A DNA stretch of 64,000 nt from Thuidium tamariscinum (taxonomy: Eukaryota; Streptophyta; Bryopsida; Hypnales; Thuidiaceae): contig OX344750.2 of assembly GCA_947034885.2 (NCBI GenBank), positions 20,718,053-20,782,052 of the forward strand. Direction: 5' to 3'. Below, in pieces: positions 33,820 to 50,804 of the stretch; position 1 is the stretch's first letter, and each line of letters starts with the position of its first letter. Position numbers and translations under genes: made by a program. The notes under the pieces are model-generated. The model saw only the letters and a program-made list of their open reading frames with translations, was not told where the DNA came from and ran no database searches.

Positions 33820-34723
33820 AATTTTATAATAAATAAATAAATAAAATATGCCTTGAATTGTACAAATATAATTAGACAATGTCACATTTTAAACACTTGT
33901 AAATGGGAGATTTATAAGTTCTATTAACTAAGGTAGGACCACCTATTCAACATCAAAGAGCTATACTTAATGTGGAGAGTGCAATTCATCAATCAAGAGT
34001 ACATATTCCATCCTAGTACATCCTAGTACATATTTGGTTAAGTGAAGATCTATCCTAGTTCCAAATGCTTTGAATGTTTTCTATTTTCCCCTTTTCAAGA
34101 TTGGGACTAAAAAATCTCTTGAATGATTGGAATTGGAAAAGTCTAGACACTGGCTATAGATTTGAAGCACTTTCTGGTTCCCAAAATTCATAGAAATTTC
34201 AATTTTGAGAAAAAAATTAAAAAAATTTGCAATCCCTATATTTTCTTATCTTTCTATGTGAAATAAACATACATTACCTCATATTGCTCATGATCTGACC
34301 TAGAATTGCTTAAGTGATCGGGTATAGGCGGTTCTACCAAATTGAAACAAAAAAATTCTCGCAATCCTATATTCGTCAGTACATCACTTGCCACCTAAGC
34401 ACCCCACACTTCCACGTCACCATCGTCACTCCCGTGGTGCCTTGGCCAACCTCCTTGCCGTCTTCTCGCAATACCGAAATTCTTCATGAGCTCCTCGCCA
34501 TCGCCATCGCCATCGCGATCGGCTCTTGTAATGATTCCCTTATTTACTCCATAATCATATTAGTTCTCATATTCTTGCAACGCAATTCCTTCTCCTTTCG
34601 CTTCGCTTTTCAGTTTTCCAAACCTTGATTGAATCGGTTTGAATGAGACAGAAACTCTATTCAATTCGACACTCTGTTGTGTGTGATTGAAGATATTAGT
34701 TCAGCTAGAAGGACGCAACTGGT
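33820..34723. other. Upstream region of the thiolase gene
   Basis: The first part is AT-rich without a gene. From about 34370 the base composition rises and a CGCCAT triplet run (34498-34520) appears, so this part is probably promoter and 5' UTR of the thiolase. Confidence 0.4.
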
Positions 34724-38263
<3,540 letters not shown>

Positions 38264-39437
38264 AATCACTTAAAAATGCTACTCTATTTCTTGAGAAGTT
38301 TAAAAATCTGTTAGTGCTGGTAATATTATTGTGGTGCGTTACAATCTGTGTTAGCAACCGCATTGGATCAAAGTTGCATAAATTTTAGACTGCAAGGTTA
38401 ATTTGTAGAGGAATATTGGATTCCCAAGAGTAATCCACCATGAGTAGCGTATAAAGATATTTTTTCTTGAAAATGCAGTACAGCATTGGGTTGGATTGAG
38501 ACCTGCGTTTTACTGTGCTAACCATTCTATTAGACTGCACTAGTGCAAAATGATTCGTCTTGCGAACATTCTTGCTTCAATAATCCACGGTGTCTTCTAT
38601 CAGCAGTGATGCTTAGAAAGTCCCATACTCCCATGAGTAAAGCATGTCCTGTGCTGACAAACCTTATCCTCAAGAGAATGGGTTGACACCCCTCGTGGTG
38701 AACCCAAATTCCCGACTCCTTGTGGTTGTAACGCCATGTGCTACACCTAAATTTTGTGAGTGACAGCTTGTTGAAAAGGTAATGAAGCGCTTCCAAGCAA
38801 ATATCACATGTCTCCTAATTCAAAAAAATGAGGTCCCAGGAAGCGATTGAAGATGAGAACCATGGCAGTTCAATTTCACAATCTCACAATTTCTTGCTCA
38901 TTTAAGGGCATTCATGAAACGCAGCAGCCCTCATGTGGGCTCCATTTTCCCCTATTGGTAAAAATTCAGTCACTGGCACAATTGATCACAAAGGAGAAAC
39001 ACATTTTTAGCGACGTCTCAGAGCCTGTTCCGACATCAAGATTTCCTAATACAAATCAAATCTATTTAAAATACTATCGGAGAGTGGAGGATGTAACAGT
39101 TGCTCCTCCAAGGGACACCACAGTGGAATCAGCAACATTCACCAAAATGAAATGCCAACTATCACATTCCACCTGAACGCGCCGAATTGTTGGGCCTTCG
39201 TTTCTTGGACAGACTGGCCCTGTCCAGACACTTGAGAATTGGTTGCCCTGAGAGGACAGTGTCATCGCAAACTTCATGCTTTTCCTTCAACCCAGTGGCG
39301 AAGACAATGGATGAAGCAAGACTCAAATCAAATCAAATCAGGGGGTGGGGGTGTTCCAAGGTGGAAAAACCCGATCACTGGACTAATATCAGAGTGATAT
39401 CAGACTGGCTGAGTTCCCACTACATGGAAAGAGACAT
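38264..39437. other. Convergent intergenic region
   Basis: Lies between the stop codons of the thiolase (+) and the mutase-like gene (-). It presumably holds both 3' UTRs. No further gene is recognised. Confidence 0.5.
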
Positions 39438-42400
39438 TCAAACAGAAACTGCGGCGTTCAAAGCTATGTAGTGCTTGATGACCCCCATCATCTCACTCCC
39501 TGTAAAGCGGCCGAGGCAACCGCGTGCAGCAGCAATCTCTCCAAACCTCGACACTGAGTCGCCTGCAACAGCTTTCGAGGGCTCCGGGCTCGCGTGAATA
39601 TCAATGGGGAGGTTCGCGGCGTCGTGGACAGGGAGAGGGAAAGGGGCGAGGTCTGTCGCGAGTACAACCTCCTCTCCCCCTCTGGCTTTCACAAAGTCTC
39701 GCACATGGCAGATGGTGAAGGGGACAGGCTCATAGCTGTGGTCTCCGTATTCGACGGGCGTGGAATGGTCTCCAGTTATGCAAATGCTGTAAGGAGTTCC
39801 GGTTTGTTTCTCGGCCTCCCACAGCAGGCGTGCCAATTGGGCGACCATGGTGTCCACTGCCTCAAATGCCTTCACTTTCAGCTTCATGGCCTTGTCGTGT
39901 CCACAGTCATCGATCGCCTGCACTCACCATATTACATGTCTTCAGGAATGTAATACTGGTGAATCCATACTAATTCAGCAGAACCGTATAAACTTAAGAA
40001 CACAAGACAGACACTAACATAGCATTCTTTATCCATTGAGGTACTACTACACCCTTTTTTTGTACAGATGGTACGATACGACATGAACAAAACAGCAGGG
40101 GGTATCTCAGCCGGCCTGAAAAGAAGGCGATTTCAAAAACGCATTCCAAAAGAGAGGCTAGTACTTTGAGGAAAGAAGAGTTACATTGTACCCAATTTCA
40201 CACAGCCTACTCTTTAGCCACTCAAGCATTCTTTCTTTTTGTAATGCGGTAAATATTGCAATGACAAAGTGTTGTTTCCTGCTTGATCATACAACCACTC
40301 AGCTGCAACCATTTGCAGCTATGCTTGCAATATATTACATTATTTCTTTTCTTACATCCGTCAAGCTTCCTCTGGTTGAATCTCAAGCTTTCCCTCATTG
40401 TATCTTTTATGTATAAAAGGGAGAATGGGCATCATGGATACACAAGATTTAGGGTATCATGGGCGATTCCAAGGTGTAACAGGGATTCTAAGGTACCCTA
40501 AAGAATCTTATAAAGTGACCAGCCAGATTGTAGAAACAATCAATCCCATTATCTCTCCTATTTCGGCACTTGAACACCTATAACGGAGCGAAAGAGATAA
40601 ATTCCAGCATATGAGTGGTTGGAGGCCACAAAAAATGCACCAAAATAGAAATTGAGCTGAAGACTTGGACTTGGACATGAGAATGCAAGTCACTGCAAGG
40701 ATTGCAGAGCAGTCAATATTCAGAATCTGGGTCGAGTTGTACCTTAACATGGAGAAATCCAAAGTCATAACCTTCGGCATATCCCGGTTTCCCTTCTTCC
40801 TGCCCAGGAACAAAGACGTTGGGCGGAGGAGTCAAGGGAGCCGCCAAAGCTTTGGCAATTGCAACTGCCTTGTTGGTGATAAGGGTCCGATAGTCGCCAG
40901 TAGTCCCTGGTGCGTCCAGGATGTCGATGCCCAGGGATAATCCTAGTCCTGCAATGATCTTCGTCGGAGCCACCATGCATGGTCGCAGACCTTGCACCTC
41001 CTTAAACGTTGGCACCTAACCCAAAAACCAACAGCAAATTCTAAGTCCCGACATCAACTACTATGGCGGACATAACATTTTTAAGGAGCTCCCTCAACAC
41101 CCTTGAAAAAAATGAACAGATTCTTTTTGCGCGCAACCTTGATCTGGCCACTCACTAAACGCCATGCATGCGGTCTACACTGAACGCTAGATTTGAGTCT
41201 TTTGGGGAGCGTTGCCATCTATAGTAGAGAAGGTAAGTTCTCACTGAGCATCAGGCATGCTCTCAACGGTGAATATGTTAGACTCTTAAGTCTTACTTTG
41301 GGTAGCCATCCATAGTGGAAAAGGTAAGTTTTCACGAATGTTATGAAAGGGCCAAATTGGGGGATTGGAGAAGTTAGGATTTAATAACACACATCAATCA
41401 CAAATGATAAGGAAGCGCCACACCGGGGGATTGGGGAGGATGATGTTCAGGGTGTAGGGTGAGGGGTTGATAACATACATCAATGCGGATACCGCAGCCT
41501 CGCAGCAGTACAACATTGGCGATGGCCTTGCCCTGTTTCTTGCGCTCCGCATTGAGAGGGTGTGACCGCAGGATCCCGCGAATCACATCCGAAAGCTCGT
41601 TCACAACGTTCGCCGTGTGCGCGGCCTCCTTGGTGTCGTCCAGTGGCTTCACTTTGAGCAACAAACGATGGTCCTTCAAAGGGTCGGATCCTGAGATGTT
41701 GCCACTCAGGCCAGGCCCACTCACAACCACCCCACATCGGTGCTCCGTTGCATACCTGGGAACACATCATACCCCTCGTTCTTCAGTAGCAGTGGTACGG
41801 CCCATAATAAGAACAATGCCAACTAAGGCTTCTCTAGAGCAAAGACGCGCCAAATCATAGAATATCACCCTAAACCCAAACCTCTCACATGTGATGACAA
41901 TGGCTCATTGGCTTGAAGATCTCTCTCTTGTTCCGATTCAGCTGAAATTTGCAAAACAAGGTGCGAGACTAGGAATTCTTTTCATGCCAGTTGAGAGGGA
42001 CCGAACAAGGGTTTTCTAGAATGCTATGGTGCAGAAACATTCCAAAAGCAAAGAAAAAAGCGATTCTATACGTTCACTAATCTCTAGCTAGACAAAACCT
42101 TCGCATGGCGTAGACGATTGTAAATTCTGAAGATAGGTTACACGACTGCAACTCAACGGACCGCCCCATTCGGTAGGTGTGTACAGACTGGTGCGAAGCA
42201 TGTTGTGTTCAAGATACTCCAAGGTTTAGAAATTCTAGAAGAGGTTCGAAACCCTAAAAGAACAAGAGACAATTGAGGCAAGTGTCCCAAAACGAAAAGA
42301 AGGGAAAAAAAAGGATATTGCGTACCGCACAGACACTTTGTACTGTGGAAACGACGGCAACTTGAGACCATTGAGAGCAGCACAGAGAATCGGTCCAGGC

Positions 42401-43212
42401 TCCTCGAAATGACGATCGGCTCGACGACTGGTCACCACTCCTGATTCCTCATCGATGGTTGCAAAGTTACTCTGCCAAAAACAAGTCACCCCCAACAACG
42501 TGGGCTCGAAAGTTCAAATACACCGACAAATGCGCAGCCCAGAATTCGCTTCGTCAAATTCGAAACTCGAACGTTCGATAAATGCTTTGACAGACATTCG
42601 AAACCCTGAATTCGACACCACTCGAAAGTTCCACAAACGCTTTGACACAAATTCGAAACCCTAAATTCGACACTATTCGAAAGTCCGACAAATGCTTCAA
42701 CAATTTCGAAACCCTACTGAAGTTCACTCTATTCGAAAGTTCCACGAATGCTTCGATGTATTCGAAACCCTGAATTCGATACCATTCGAAAGTTCCACAA
42801 ACGCCCTTGCCAAATTCGAAACCCTAACTTCGACACCAATTCGAGCTTTCGACAAATGCTTCGACAAACCCTAACTTCGATCCCATTGGAAATGAGCGAG
42901 CACCTTGAAGGCGATGTCGCCAGGGACCATCGCCAATCCCGCGCCGAGCGACTCAAACGCTCCTCGCCCTCGGTAGTAGACGCGTGGGTTGTACCCCAGT
43001 AACGACAAATGCGCCGTGTCGCTCCCACACCCGAGCCCGGGCTCCACGGGGTCCATCAACCCGCTGATGCCCCCACTCGCAAGCGCATCTAGATTCGGAG
43101 TCTTGGCGGCCTCCACAGGAGACTGGAACCCCAAGGAGGGAATGGCCACATCGCCCAACCCGTCCACCAGAATGAACGCCACTCGCGCCTTCGGGACGCC
43201 CGTGTCCCCCAT
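39438..43212 (-). CDS. Cofactor-independent phosphoglycerate mutase, archaeal ApgM-like
   Basis: Member of the alkaline-phosphatase-like metalloenzyme family that interconverts 3- and 2-phosphoglycerate without 2,3-bisphosphoglycerate; plants have this ApgM-like form besides the classical iPGAM. Five exons join in phase: 43212-42904, 42471-42326, 41755-41479, 41015-40743 and 39917-39438, giving 494 residues, the usual length. Landmarks in order: AFILVDGLGD (metal site), GLGCGSDTAHLSLLGY, YYRGRGAFESLGAG, DRHFEEPGPI, EHRCGVVV, LLRGCGIRI, MVAPTKIIAGLG, AIDDCGHDKA and TGDHSTPVEYGDHS (metal ligands). I chose the Met at 43212 because related proteins start about ten residues before the first strand; a Met at 43260 would add 16 residues. 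Intron 1 contains a 54-base minisatellite. The product is probably cytosolic, as no clear transit peptide is seen. It is divergent from the ARID-HMG gene. Confidence 0.92.
42545..42885. repeat. 54-base minisatellite in intron 1 of the mutase gene
   Basis: About six imperfect units carrying TTCGAAACCCT, (T/A)TTCGACAC and TCGAAAGTTCCACAAACGC. Starts of TTCGAAACCCT lie at about 42598, 42652, 42705, 42761 and 42814, with a degenerate sixth near 42862, so the period is 52-56 bases. It is rich in TTCGAA palindromes. Confidence 0.85.
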
Positions 43213-45266
43213 TGGAAGCTCTCCGATCCTTCGAAACAGATCGGGTTTGTTAAGTATCAAAAATAAGTAAGCTTATCACACACAGCCCCTAGAACTTGAA
43301 CGTCTTCTCAGCCTCGAAAGATGCAAGATGACGGAGGGGGGGGGGGGGATGCCAATTCGGACGGATTCAATCAGCTTGTGCAGTTTGCTGTTCCGCACGA
43401 GCACTACAACACTGTTATTCAAGTGGGTCAGTGGGACCATCAACCGTGACAAAAATAGACAAGAATTGCACGCACCTAAAAATGGCGATGGAAGAATCCA
43501 AAATAACAAAGTCACGGCGCGTCACTCATGTCGTGATGCAGTGTTTGTTGGGGGGTATCACCTAGGTTTTATATAGATATCACCAAGTATCATCCAATGA
43601 TCACATGAGTATTGAGGGCTACTTCTCCACCATGCCCAAAAAATCATCACTGAGCTCGATCCACAGCTTGTCACAGGATACCACTAGGTTGCCAATTCGC
43701 AATTTTCGATTTCTAGGACCATGAAGGGTCCATATATAGTTGATCAATCCCAACTTATTGCAGAATTCGTCTTCTTTCCTTGCGAAATCCGCTGCAATCA
43801 ATCGAGAAGGATCGGAATTGATCGCAGAATCAAATAGTCAGGTTCGAAATCGAACCCAACAACATAATGTTGAACAACAACGATTAAAACGATGCTGCAT
43901 GTCTTTTGTTTTCAAATTTTCAGATTTCCCCGACATTGAGAAGCAAGGTTCCTACTCTATTGCCATTCCAACCTGCTGCCGTTCCATTCAATCCTCGAAT
44001 AGCACTTGAAAATCTGTTCTTGCTCGGTGTGAGCTTCGTGTGCGCTTTTCAGACTCCTCCTCAAGTTGCCCGTCCCGAACTCGCGAAGCCGCCTCCACAC
44101 TCTCTCGAACGCCACCTAACTTAAGGTAGAAGGCTCAGAAACCGCTCATCTAAGGGCTGGTTCGCATTTTTACAGTATTTCTTTAGATGGGAACATTTTT
44201 AGCTCATTTTTCAGACCAAGAAAAATTGATGGAAAATCTAGCCCAAGTGGTTTCATATTTTTTGAAACATTATTGAATTACTTATGAATTTTCAAAGGAG
44301 ATGTGTCCTAGGTCCCTATTTATGTTCCTAGGTCCTTCATATACTGTTCACTTGCAATTCTAAAGAAAAATGGGGAAAGCAAAGACAATGATTGGCTCTT
44401 GTGATAAAGAATGCTTTTTCCTTCACTTCATTCAATGACTCGTGAGATCAATTTATAAACTGGATCATGTCCATTCTACAACCAGTTATAGGGGCGGTTC
44501 TTAATGCCCGAACTGTTTTCGAGCCCTCTACTTTACATGTCAAAACACACTGACTGGGACGCCAGGTAGGATTTATCGACCTCTCCAAGGAATGAAGCTA
44601 CGCCACGTGGACAAGCTTGGTGGCACCTCAAAGAGTATTTTAGGCGCCATCGGGTACTGTCAGGAGCTTCGGTTTTCGTGCAGCTCGAAGAGTGTCTATC
44701 GAAGCTTTCAAATCGTCCCTGCCAGCTTCAGTTTCAGAGATCAAATGCCTCGTTAGAATTTCGAACTGCTGCAGTATGAGATTCAGTAGTGAACTCGGAA
44801 GCCTTCTTTAGAGAGTTCTCGCTTACAACCTTTCACGTTTAGGTGTACTGTACACTTCGTGCGGCAGGTATTTGAAAAATTTGCGCATACATTTGTTTGC
44901 TACTGATTTTGGTACCATTTTTCACGTTGTTTTGAAGCTACCAGACGGCGCTCTACTCTCTGGAGCTACGCGTTGTGCTGTCGTCGAGTGTTTTGTTGTG
45001 AACAGTTGGTTGCGTCGTTGCTGGTTTAATGAGAGTCATAAGTGTCTAGAGTAGTGCAGGACCAGCTACTTCACGATCATATCTTGTTCATTTTAGCACA
45101 TTATAACTATTGAAAAGTGGAGAGCTCAGGCGGTAAGATGAAAGAGTTTGGGGTATAAGGGTCACCAATTCTAGGTCGTGAGTGGGAGGAAGGGTTTAGC
45201 AAGGGTTTAGCATGGAGTGAAGGCCCGGGAAAAAGCGAAGGAGAGTACGTGTGGACTGTGAAGAGG
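43213..45266. promoter_or_regulatory. Divergent intergenic region
   Basis: About 2 kb between the starts of the mutase-like gene (-) and the ARID-HMG gene (+); it must hold both promoters. A run of about 13 G is at 43336-43348. A G-box core CCACGTGG is at about 44602-44609. Frames near 43740-44124 are open but I recognise no protein. At 44150-44290 short words are shared with the end of the window ('cccaagt(g/c)gtttcata'). Confidence 0.4.
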
Positions 45267-48200
45267 ATGGAGGTGTCGCCGTTGAAAGCACAAACGCCGC
45301 CAAGTGCTGTGCACCAAAATGGAGGAACGCCAGCTCCATCAGTGCCACTTGAAGAGCAATTGCAACAAGCAGTGACACCCTGCTCAGAAGCAGTGCCGGT
45401 GACGACCCCCCCAGCAGCAGGTGCGTTGCTGTCGCCCCGCATTGCGTTAAACCAGTCGTACCCGGCTGCGCTTGCGGAGCATCTGGCAGTTGTGGCTAGC
45501 AAGGAGCTCTTTCTCGACACTCTCACCAAGTTCCACCTCGCGCTCGGCACTCGCATCGTGTAAGCTTTCCCTGCACAGAGTTTCACCTCCTTCAATTCCC
45601 CCCATTCTTCTCGCCTTCTCTTTGTCACGTCTTTCTTCAGCACTCATCGTGTTCTTTTGCCCTTGTCAATTGCCATGTACCCTAAACCCTTGACTTTGCA
45701 AATCTGTATCAGTATTGCAATTCGACAATAACGTTCTGTAGCTCTTGTGAGACTGCACGTTTCACTTTGAGACTCGGAATCAGTATTACACTTTAACTTA
45801 ACATACTTTAGGCCTTTTGATTTTGCATCTTGACTGTGAGAATCGCAAATTTGGCAGTAACGATCTTTAGCCTTTGTGAACCTGCACCAAATTTTCCAAC
45901 ATTTACTCTGTGAATTGGAATCAATATTGCAATTCGACATAACATTCTTTAGCCTCTGAGAGTTTGCACTTTGACAATTAGAGTTAGCACTCTTGTTTTT
46001 ACACGACATTCCTTAGCCCATGTGAGCTTGCACGTTGGACTTTGAGACTTTGAATCAGTACATTGCATCTTGACATGTATGATTGGCCTAAGATTGGTTG
46101 ACTTTTTAAACAGTAGCTAGCACGTTTCTATTCCCATTAAGCTTTTTTGGCTCTTTGAAAAATACTACTAATGACGAACCCTAAACAAAAGGTACAAAAT
46201 TGAATTAAACATTGGATAGTATTAGGATGATGTTTGGATTCTTGGATGTATCTTGGGCCATTAATGAGTGTCATGATAGTTTTTAGATTTTTGTGATCTT
46301 CACATCTTTGTAGTTCATAAAGGTTTTATATGTTTACAAAATGTTCTATAACCAAAAGATTTTTTTATGCCTATTTTGAGCCTTCATTAAAAGATTTGAA
46401 AATCCTTTGTAAGTACACTCTTCATGAGGAAGTTTGATTGTAGTGACCACTAGCTTATATGCTAAGGAATCATTGTTTTTTTTGTGAGGCTAAACAATCT
46501 TGATAGCATTGGCTATGCACCTTTGCAATGTCTATGGAAATTGAAAACATGTCTTATCATGACAAATGGTGACATTTTGGTCATTTCAATTTTAATGATA
46601 TGTTTTAAAGATCATTGCATTTTTAGATGTTAAGTAAGGACTTGATGTGAGGGTACATGAAGACAACATCATGATCATTAGGTGTTTTACTCTACTTATG
46701 AATATATAATTAGGATTGACAAAATATTGATACTAATAATAATAGGTGTAGTTGTAACTAGTAAACTACAAGTGTTTGCTATTCAATTTATAGTTGAAAA
46801 ATTAAGCATTCAAATCACTTGAAGTCTTTGTATTAATTTCATGTATTGGAGGCATTTCCATGTAAGCAATTTAGGTATTAGACTATAGGTTCTTGTATGT
46901 TTGGCCTATTGGATTCTCAAAGCAACATGGAGACTTCTATCAATTAAGAGCAAATAGAGCATAGAAAAGTACATCTTTAGAGAGAAAAAACCTAGTCATT
47001 ATCTTTTTCAAGAATAGAAAAATTTGTATAGTGCATAGAAAAGTAATGGAATTGTTTTGGAAGCTCTTTTTATTGTGAAATCTATGTAATCATTTATGAT
47101 TTGATTTATGATTCCATTCACCAATGATCAAAAGGTGCATATTTTTCTTCTTTAAACATACATATTTAATCAATGATTTGAATACTTTATAACCAACATG
47201 AGATCCATCCCTAGATAGTCAAATGATGCATTTAGAATCCTATTGTTTTTTGCACACTATACCTTGTTACCAATTTGTAAGTTCCCCTTCATGTAAATAG
47301 TAATTTTAAAATTGTTGATTTACCTATCAAATCTTACATATTGATCTTGTCTTCTATAGGATTCCAAAAATGGGGGGCAAGGACCTTGACTTACATGTTC
47401 TCTATGTGGAAGTAACACAACGAGGTGGGCTACAACAGGTGTTTCTTTTAGAGCCATCATTCCAACTCTCATTTGTTTCTTACTTTGAGTTTGTTTAGAT
47501 AGTAGGCCTAAACTTATTGATACTATTTAAGCACATTAACCAATGTGTTACAAGATTGTAATTTGGGGGAGATTAATGTAGGGTGTCACATTGAATACAA
47601 GAGTCAAACATCATTTAAATGAAATTGTTATCAGTGTGAATGCATTTTTATGCAATTTTTAGAGTGGGAGGTTGTAAACCACTACAAATGAAAAAAAGAA
47701 TTTATTTTCATTGGAGATCATTGATCATAATAATTGAGCCAAATCATGCTTACACCACTTACTATTCAATTCAACAAAATTTATGAATAGATGAGTTACT
47801 ACTTGTAATTGGGGTCAATTTAGGGTCACTTCCTTATAGTCAATTACTTTTCTTCTTGGAAGGTAGATAAAACCAAGAAATTTATGATATTCCTTTTTAC
47901 CACAACCCATCATTTCTCAATAATGGCTTTTACCTCTGTCATAATCTTATGATAGTCCACAAAGGCATAAAGTGGAATGCAACATTTTCACATCACTATG
48001 ATTTCTCTGTATTTGGTGGCCATCACACTCACGTCTGTTGACGTTTCTTCCTCAGTCCATCTCTTCAATATGATCCTTTCAATGAGCGTTCTGAATTGAC
48101 ATCCAGAGATCAATTGTTTAGTAGACGTCCTATTATTTTAAGAAATTTTAGGAGATGGGAGTTGTATTTAATTCCTATATTAATGTTTCCTTTTTACAAT

Positions 48201-50553
48201 GTTGTCTCTGGTTTTCCAGGTTATCAAGGACAGAAAATGGAAGGAGATTACCGGCGCTTTCGATTTCCCCCGCACTACCACAAGTGCTTCATTCGTCCTG
48301 CGCAAATACTACAGCACACTACTTCACCATTACGAGCAATTATATTTTTTTGGTTCTCATGGGCTCCTCGTCCCTCCTCCAAGTAAGCGTTGATTCTTGA
48401 CAAAAATTTCGTTATCTTCCTCCTGTAATGGCTGATTACATTCCAAGGGATACTACTCACTTTCTCCTACTGCCTGAGAAATCAATGCTAGATTGATTCA
48501 ATACAGTTTTTATAATCCCTGTTTATGTAGAACAAAACATGAACTGTAATTTAGACAATACTCATTTTATCCAATCTGTACTTGCAGCACCACTAGCGAC
48601 ACCTAGTCCGGTTCTTGTTAAGCAAATTGAATCTGCTTCTGCTCCGGAGGCACAAGCAGAGGAGCCAGAAGTAATTAACACGGAAGGGAAGAAAATTCGG
48701 AAGAGGAGACTTGCTCCACTGCCAGTTATGGCACCAGGTTCGTGTGCTGCTCCTTTCAGTATTCGATTATTCAAAAATCGTGTAGGGACACTCCAATTGA
48801 ATTTCACTTGGATCTATGGTGCAAGTATGGCCTAGGACGGGCGCAGCTGTCAATCAATTTCTTGTGCTATCCTCTTTAGAATTTTATACCCTGTGAAGAG
48901 GAGGCTCTAAACATGTTCTTTCTTAGTAAATTCCTCAAGGTATCCAGACCTTCTGTGAGAGGGGTCACAAGCAATTGGTATCCTGATCGTTGCAAAAGAA
49001 AGACTTTATACGTGAGCTTTGAGTGATTGCATAGCAGTGGATCTCGTCTTACTTGGCGCTCTGCATGATTTAAACTCTTAGTTAGTGTATGAGCTAACAT
49101 AAGAAATTCCAGTTCGCAAACCCTATAATTCTTACTTTCAAAACATATAATTATTGTTTGAAAGTGTAGGGCATGGTTTTCTATTTTATTGCTACAATTG
49201 TCTTCCTCCTTTTAAGCTTCCATGGGTATGGACGTTTTAAGTCACGGAAAGCTGCCATTTTGGGTCATTTAAGTGCTTGCTGGATCAATAGCCGATGTCC
49301 ATGTTTCGCAGGGGAACCGATCGCTTCTGTGGGAAGCGTAGTAACTGGAGCCATTGAAGGCAAGTTTGAGCATGGATACTTGGTGACTGTAGTGGTGGGT
49401 TCGGAGAAGCTGAGAGGTGTGATTTACCACGTCCCACCTGGTCATGTTCGTGGTCCTCAGCATGCAGACATTCCCAGTTTCATGCTGTCATCTCGTATTG
49501 TTGGAGATGTCCAACTCCCGGAGCCTGCGAAAGGAAGAAAACGCAAACTGAGGGAGGAGATGAAGAAAGATCCCAATGCTCCTCGCCCAAGCAGGACAGG
49601 CTACAACTTTTTCTTCGCTGAAGAACGAGCCAAGCTGAAACTTAAGTATCCAGAGAAGGAACGAGAATTGAGCCGCATGATTGGCGACGCCTGGAACGGA
49701 CTCACCGACGAACAGAAACTGGTACACCACAGAAGTCCCGTTTCAAAACTATCACTTCATGTTGCAGATTTCATGAATGCTGACCTTTGCCTTCTGCATT
49801 TCAAACTTTGGATTCACCAGATTTAACATTCGCTCGAGTTCATGCAATCGTTAATGTAGAGGATTTCATTTGCTGCATTTGAACCTGTATGTAGGAGTAT
49901 GCTTTCATTGGGACATGACGCAGTTGGTCTCTCACAGCAGGGATCACTAAAATTACAAATAACTAGCTCTCTTCAGATCAAATCTTTATCACTACACTTT
50001 TATTTTTTGTGCAATCTTTCAAGTAGAAGTTTGGAGATCCCCCCAAATGACAGTAGACCATCCCATTTCCTTATAAAGATCAGTGGCCCTAAACATTTAG
50101 TTAACTTGTGCTGTTAACTTGTGGTGTTATTTGATGCAGCCATACCAAGAGAGAGGAGCCAAGGACAGGAAGAGGTTCCAGAAAGAAATGCGTGATTACC
50201 TTGTGTTGAAAAGCAGCGCGAAAACGACCCTTCAAGAATTTGCGCGTCCGGAAGCCGCAAATGCTGGGGACAGGAATCACCAAGTGCCGGAGCCCAACTC
50301 CACAGCAGCCTCGGTGCCAGTTATTCCTGGAAGTCAGTTTATTCTGGATCCATGTCGGCTTGTGAACTCATCAAATTCGGAGCAGCGGTGTGTCCAACAA
50401 GATCCTCAACAGCATTTTGGAAGCTCTCACCTAAGCTGCCCAGAAACGCCCTCCTTTCATGCAGCTGCAAATGCAGCGCATGAAAAGGTTGGCGCGGAGG
50501 AGAACCCAGCTGCCTCGTACACCCAACCTGTGGCTCACCAGTTCATGAATTAA
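45267..50553 (+). CDS. ARID-HMG DNA-binding protein (HMGB9/10/15-like)
   Basis: Nuclear DNA-binding protein of the plant-specific group with an N-terminal ARID and a C-terminal HMG box. Six exons join in phase: 45267-45559, 47360-47438, 48220-48382, 48588-48737, 49312-49721 and 50140-50553, giving 502 residues. The ARID spans about residues 70-175: it begins LFLDTLTKFHLALGTR, continues IPKMGGKDLDLHVLYVEVTQ and VIKDRKWKEITGAFDFP, and ends at a FVLRKYY helix. After a linker with KIRKRR (possible nuclear signal) comes a conserved GSVVTGAIEGKFEHGYLVTV region. The HMG box starts KKDPNAPRPSRTGYNFFFAE and runs through MIGDAWNGLTDEQK into PYQERGAKDRKRFQKEM. A Gln/Ser/Pro-rich tail follows. Members bind AT-rich DNA and act in transcription, for example in pollen and stress in Arabidopsis; the role here is inferred. 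Intron 1 is about 1.8 kb. Confidence 0.93.
45700..46075. repeat. Degenerate tandem repeat in intron 1 of the ARID-HMG gene
   Basis: Five diverged units with the core (A)AC(A/G)TTCTTTAGCCTTTGTGAG and TTGCACTTTGA, at about 45729, 45801, 45857, 45940 and 46003. The spacing is 55-85 bases, so the array is old or irregular. Confidence 0.65.
46076..47359. other. AT-rich remainder of ARID-HMG intron 1
   Basis: No exon, gene or defined repeat recognised; only short AT-rich words. The flanking splice sites are the donor at 45560 and the acceptor before 47360. Confidence 0.5.
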
Positions 50554-50804
50554 TTGTAGGTAGTTTATAATTTCTGTGCATACTTGATCTAATCTGAGAC
50601 TTCCCAGTTAGGAATGAACTTCATAGTTTGAAAATCAGGCAGAGTGATTAACCCCGGTCAATATTGTGTTTTCTATGGGATGTTGCTCACAACGCTTGCT
50701 ACGGTAGATGTAATGCAAGGAATCGGAGATTGGGAGAGACAGGCAGTTCCTGCCTCTTTTGAGGGGATTTAGTGCGAGTGCTTAATTCACTACTAGAGAG
50801 TACC
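50554..50804 (+). other. 3' flank of the ARID-HMG gene
   Basis: Probable 3' UTR; no further frame is supported. Confidence 0.4.

Noticed and set aside
43213-43260. Earlier Met of the mutase-like gene
   Set aside because: It would add 16 residues beyond the usual start of the family; not excluded, but the Met at 43212 fits better.
43740-44124. Possible small gene between the mutase and ARID-HMG genes
   Set aside because: Overlapping frames of similar length in different phases, no splice-supported extension and no recognisable motif.
48562-48807. Minus-strand frame over ARID-HMG exon 4
   Set aside because: Antisense shadow of a coding exon.
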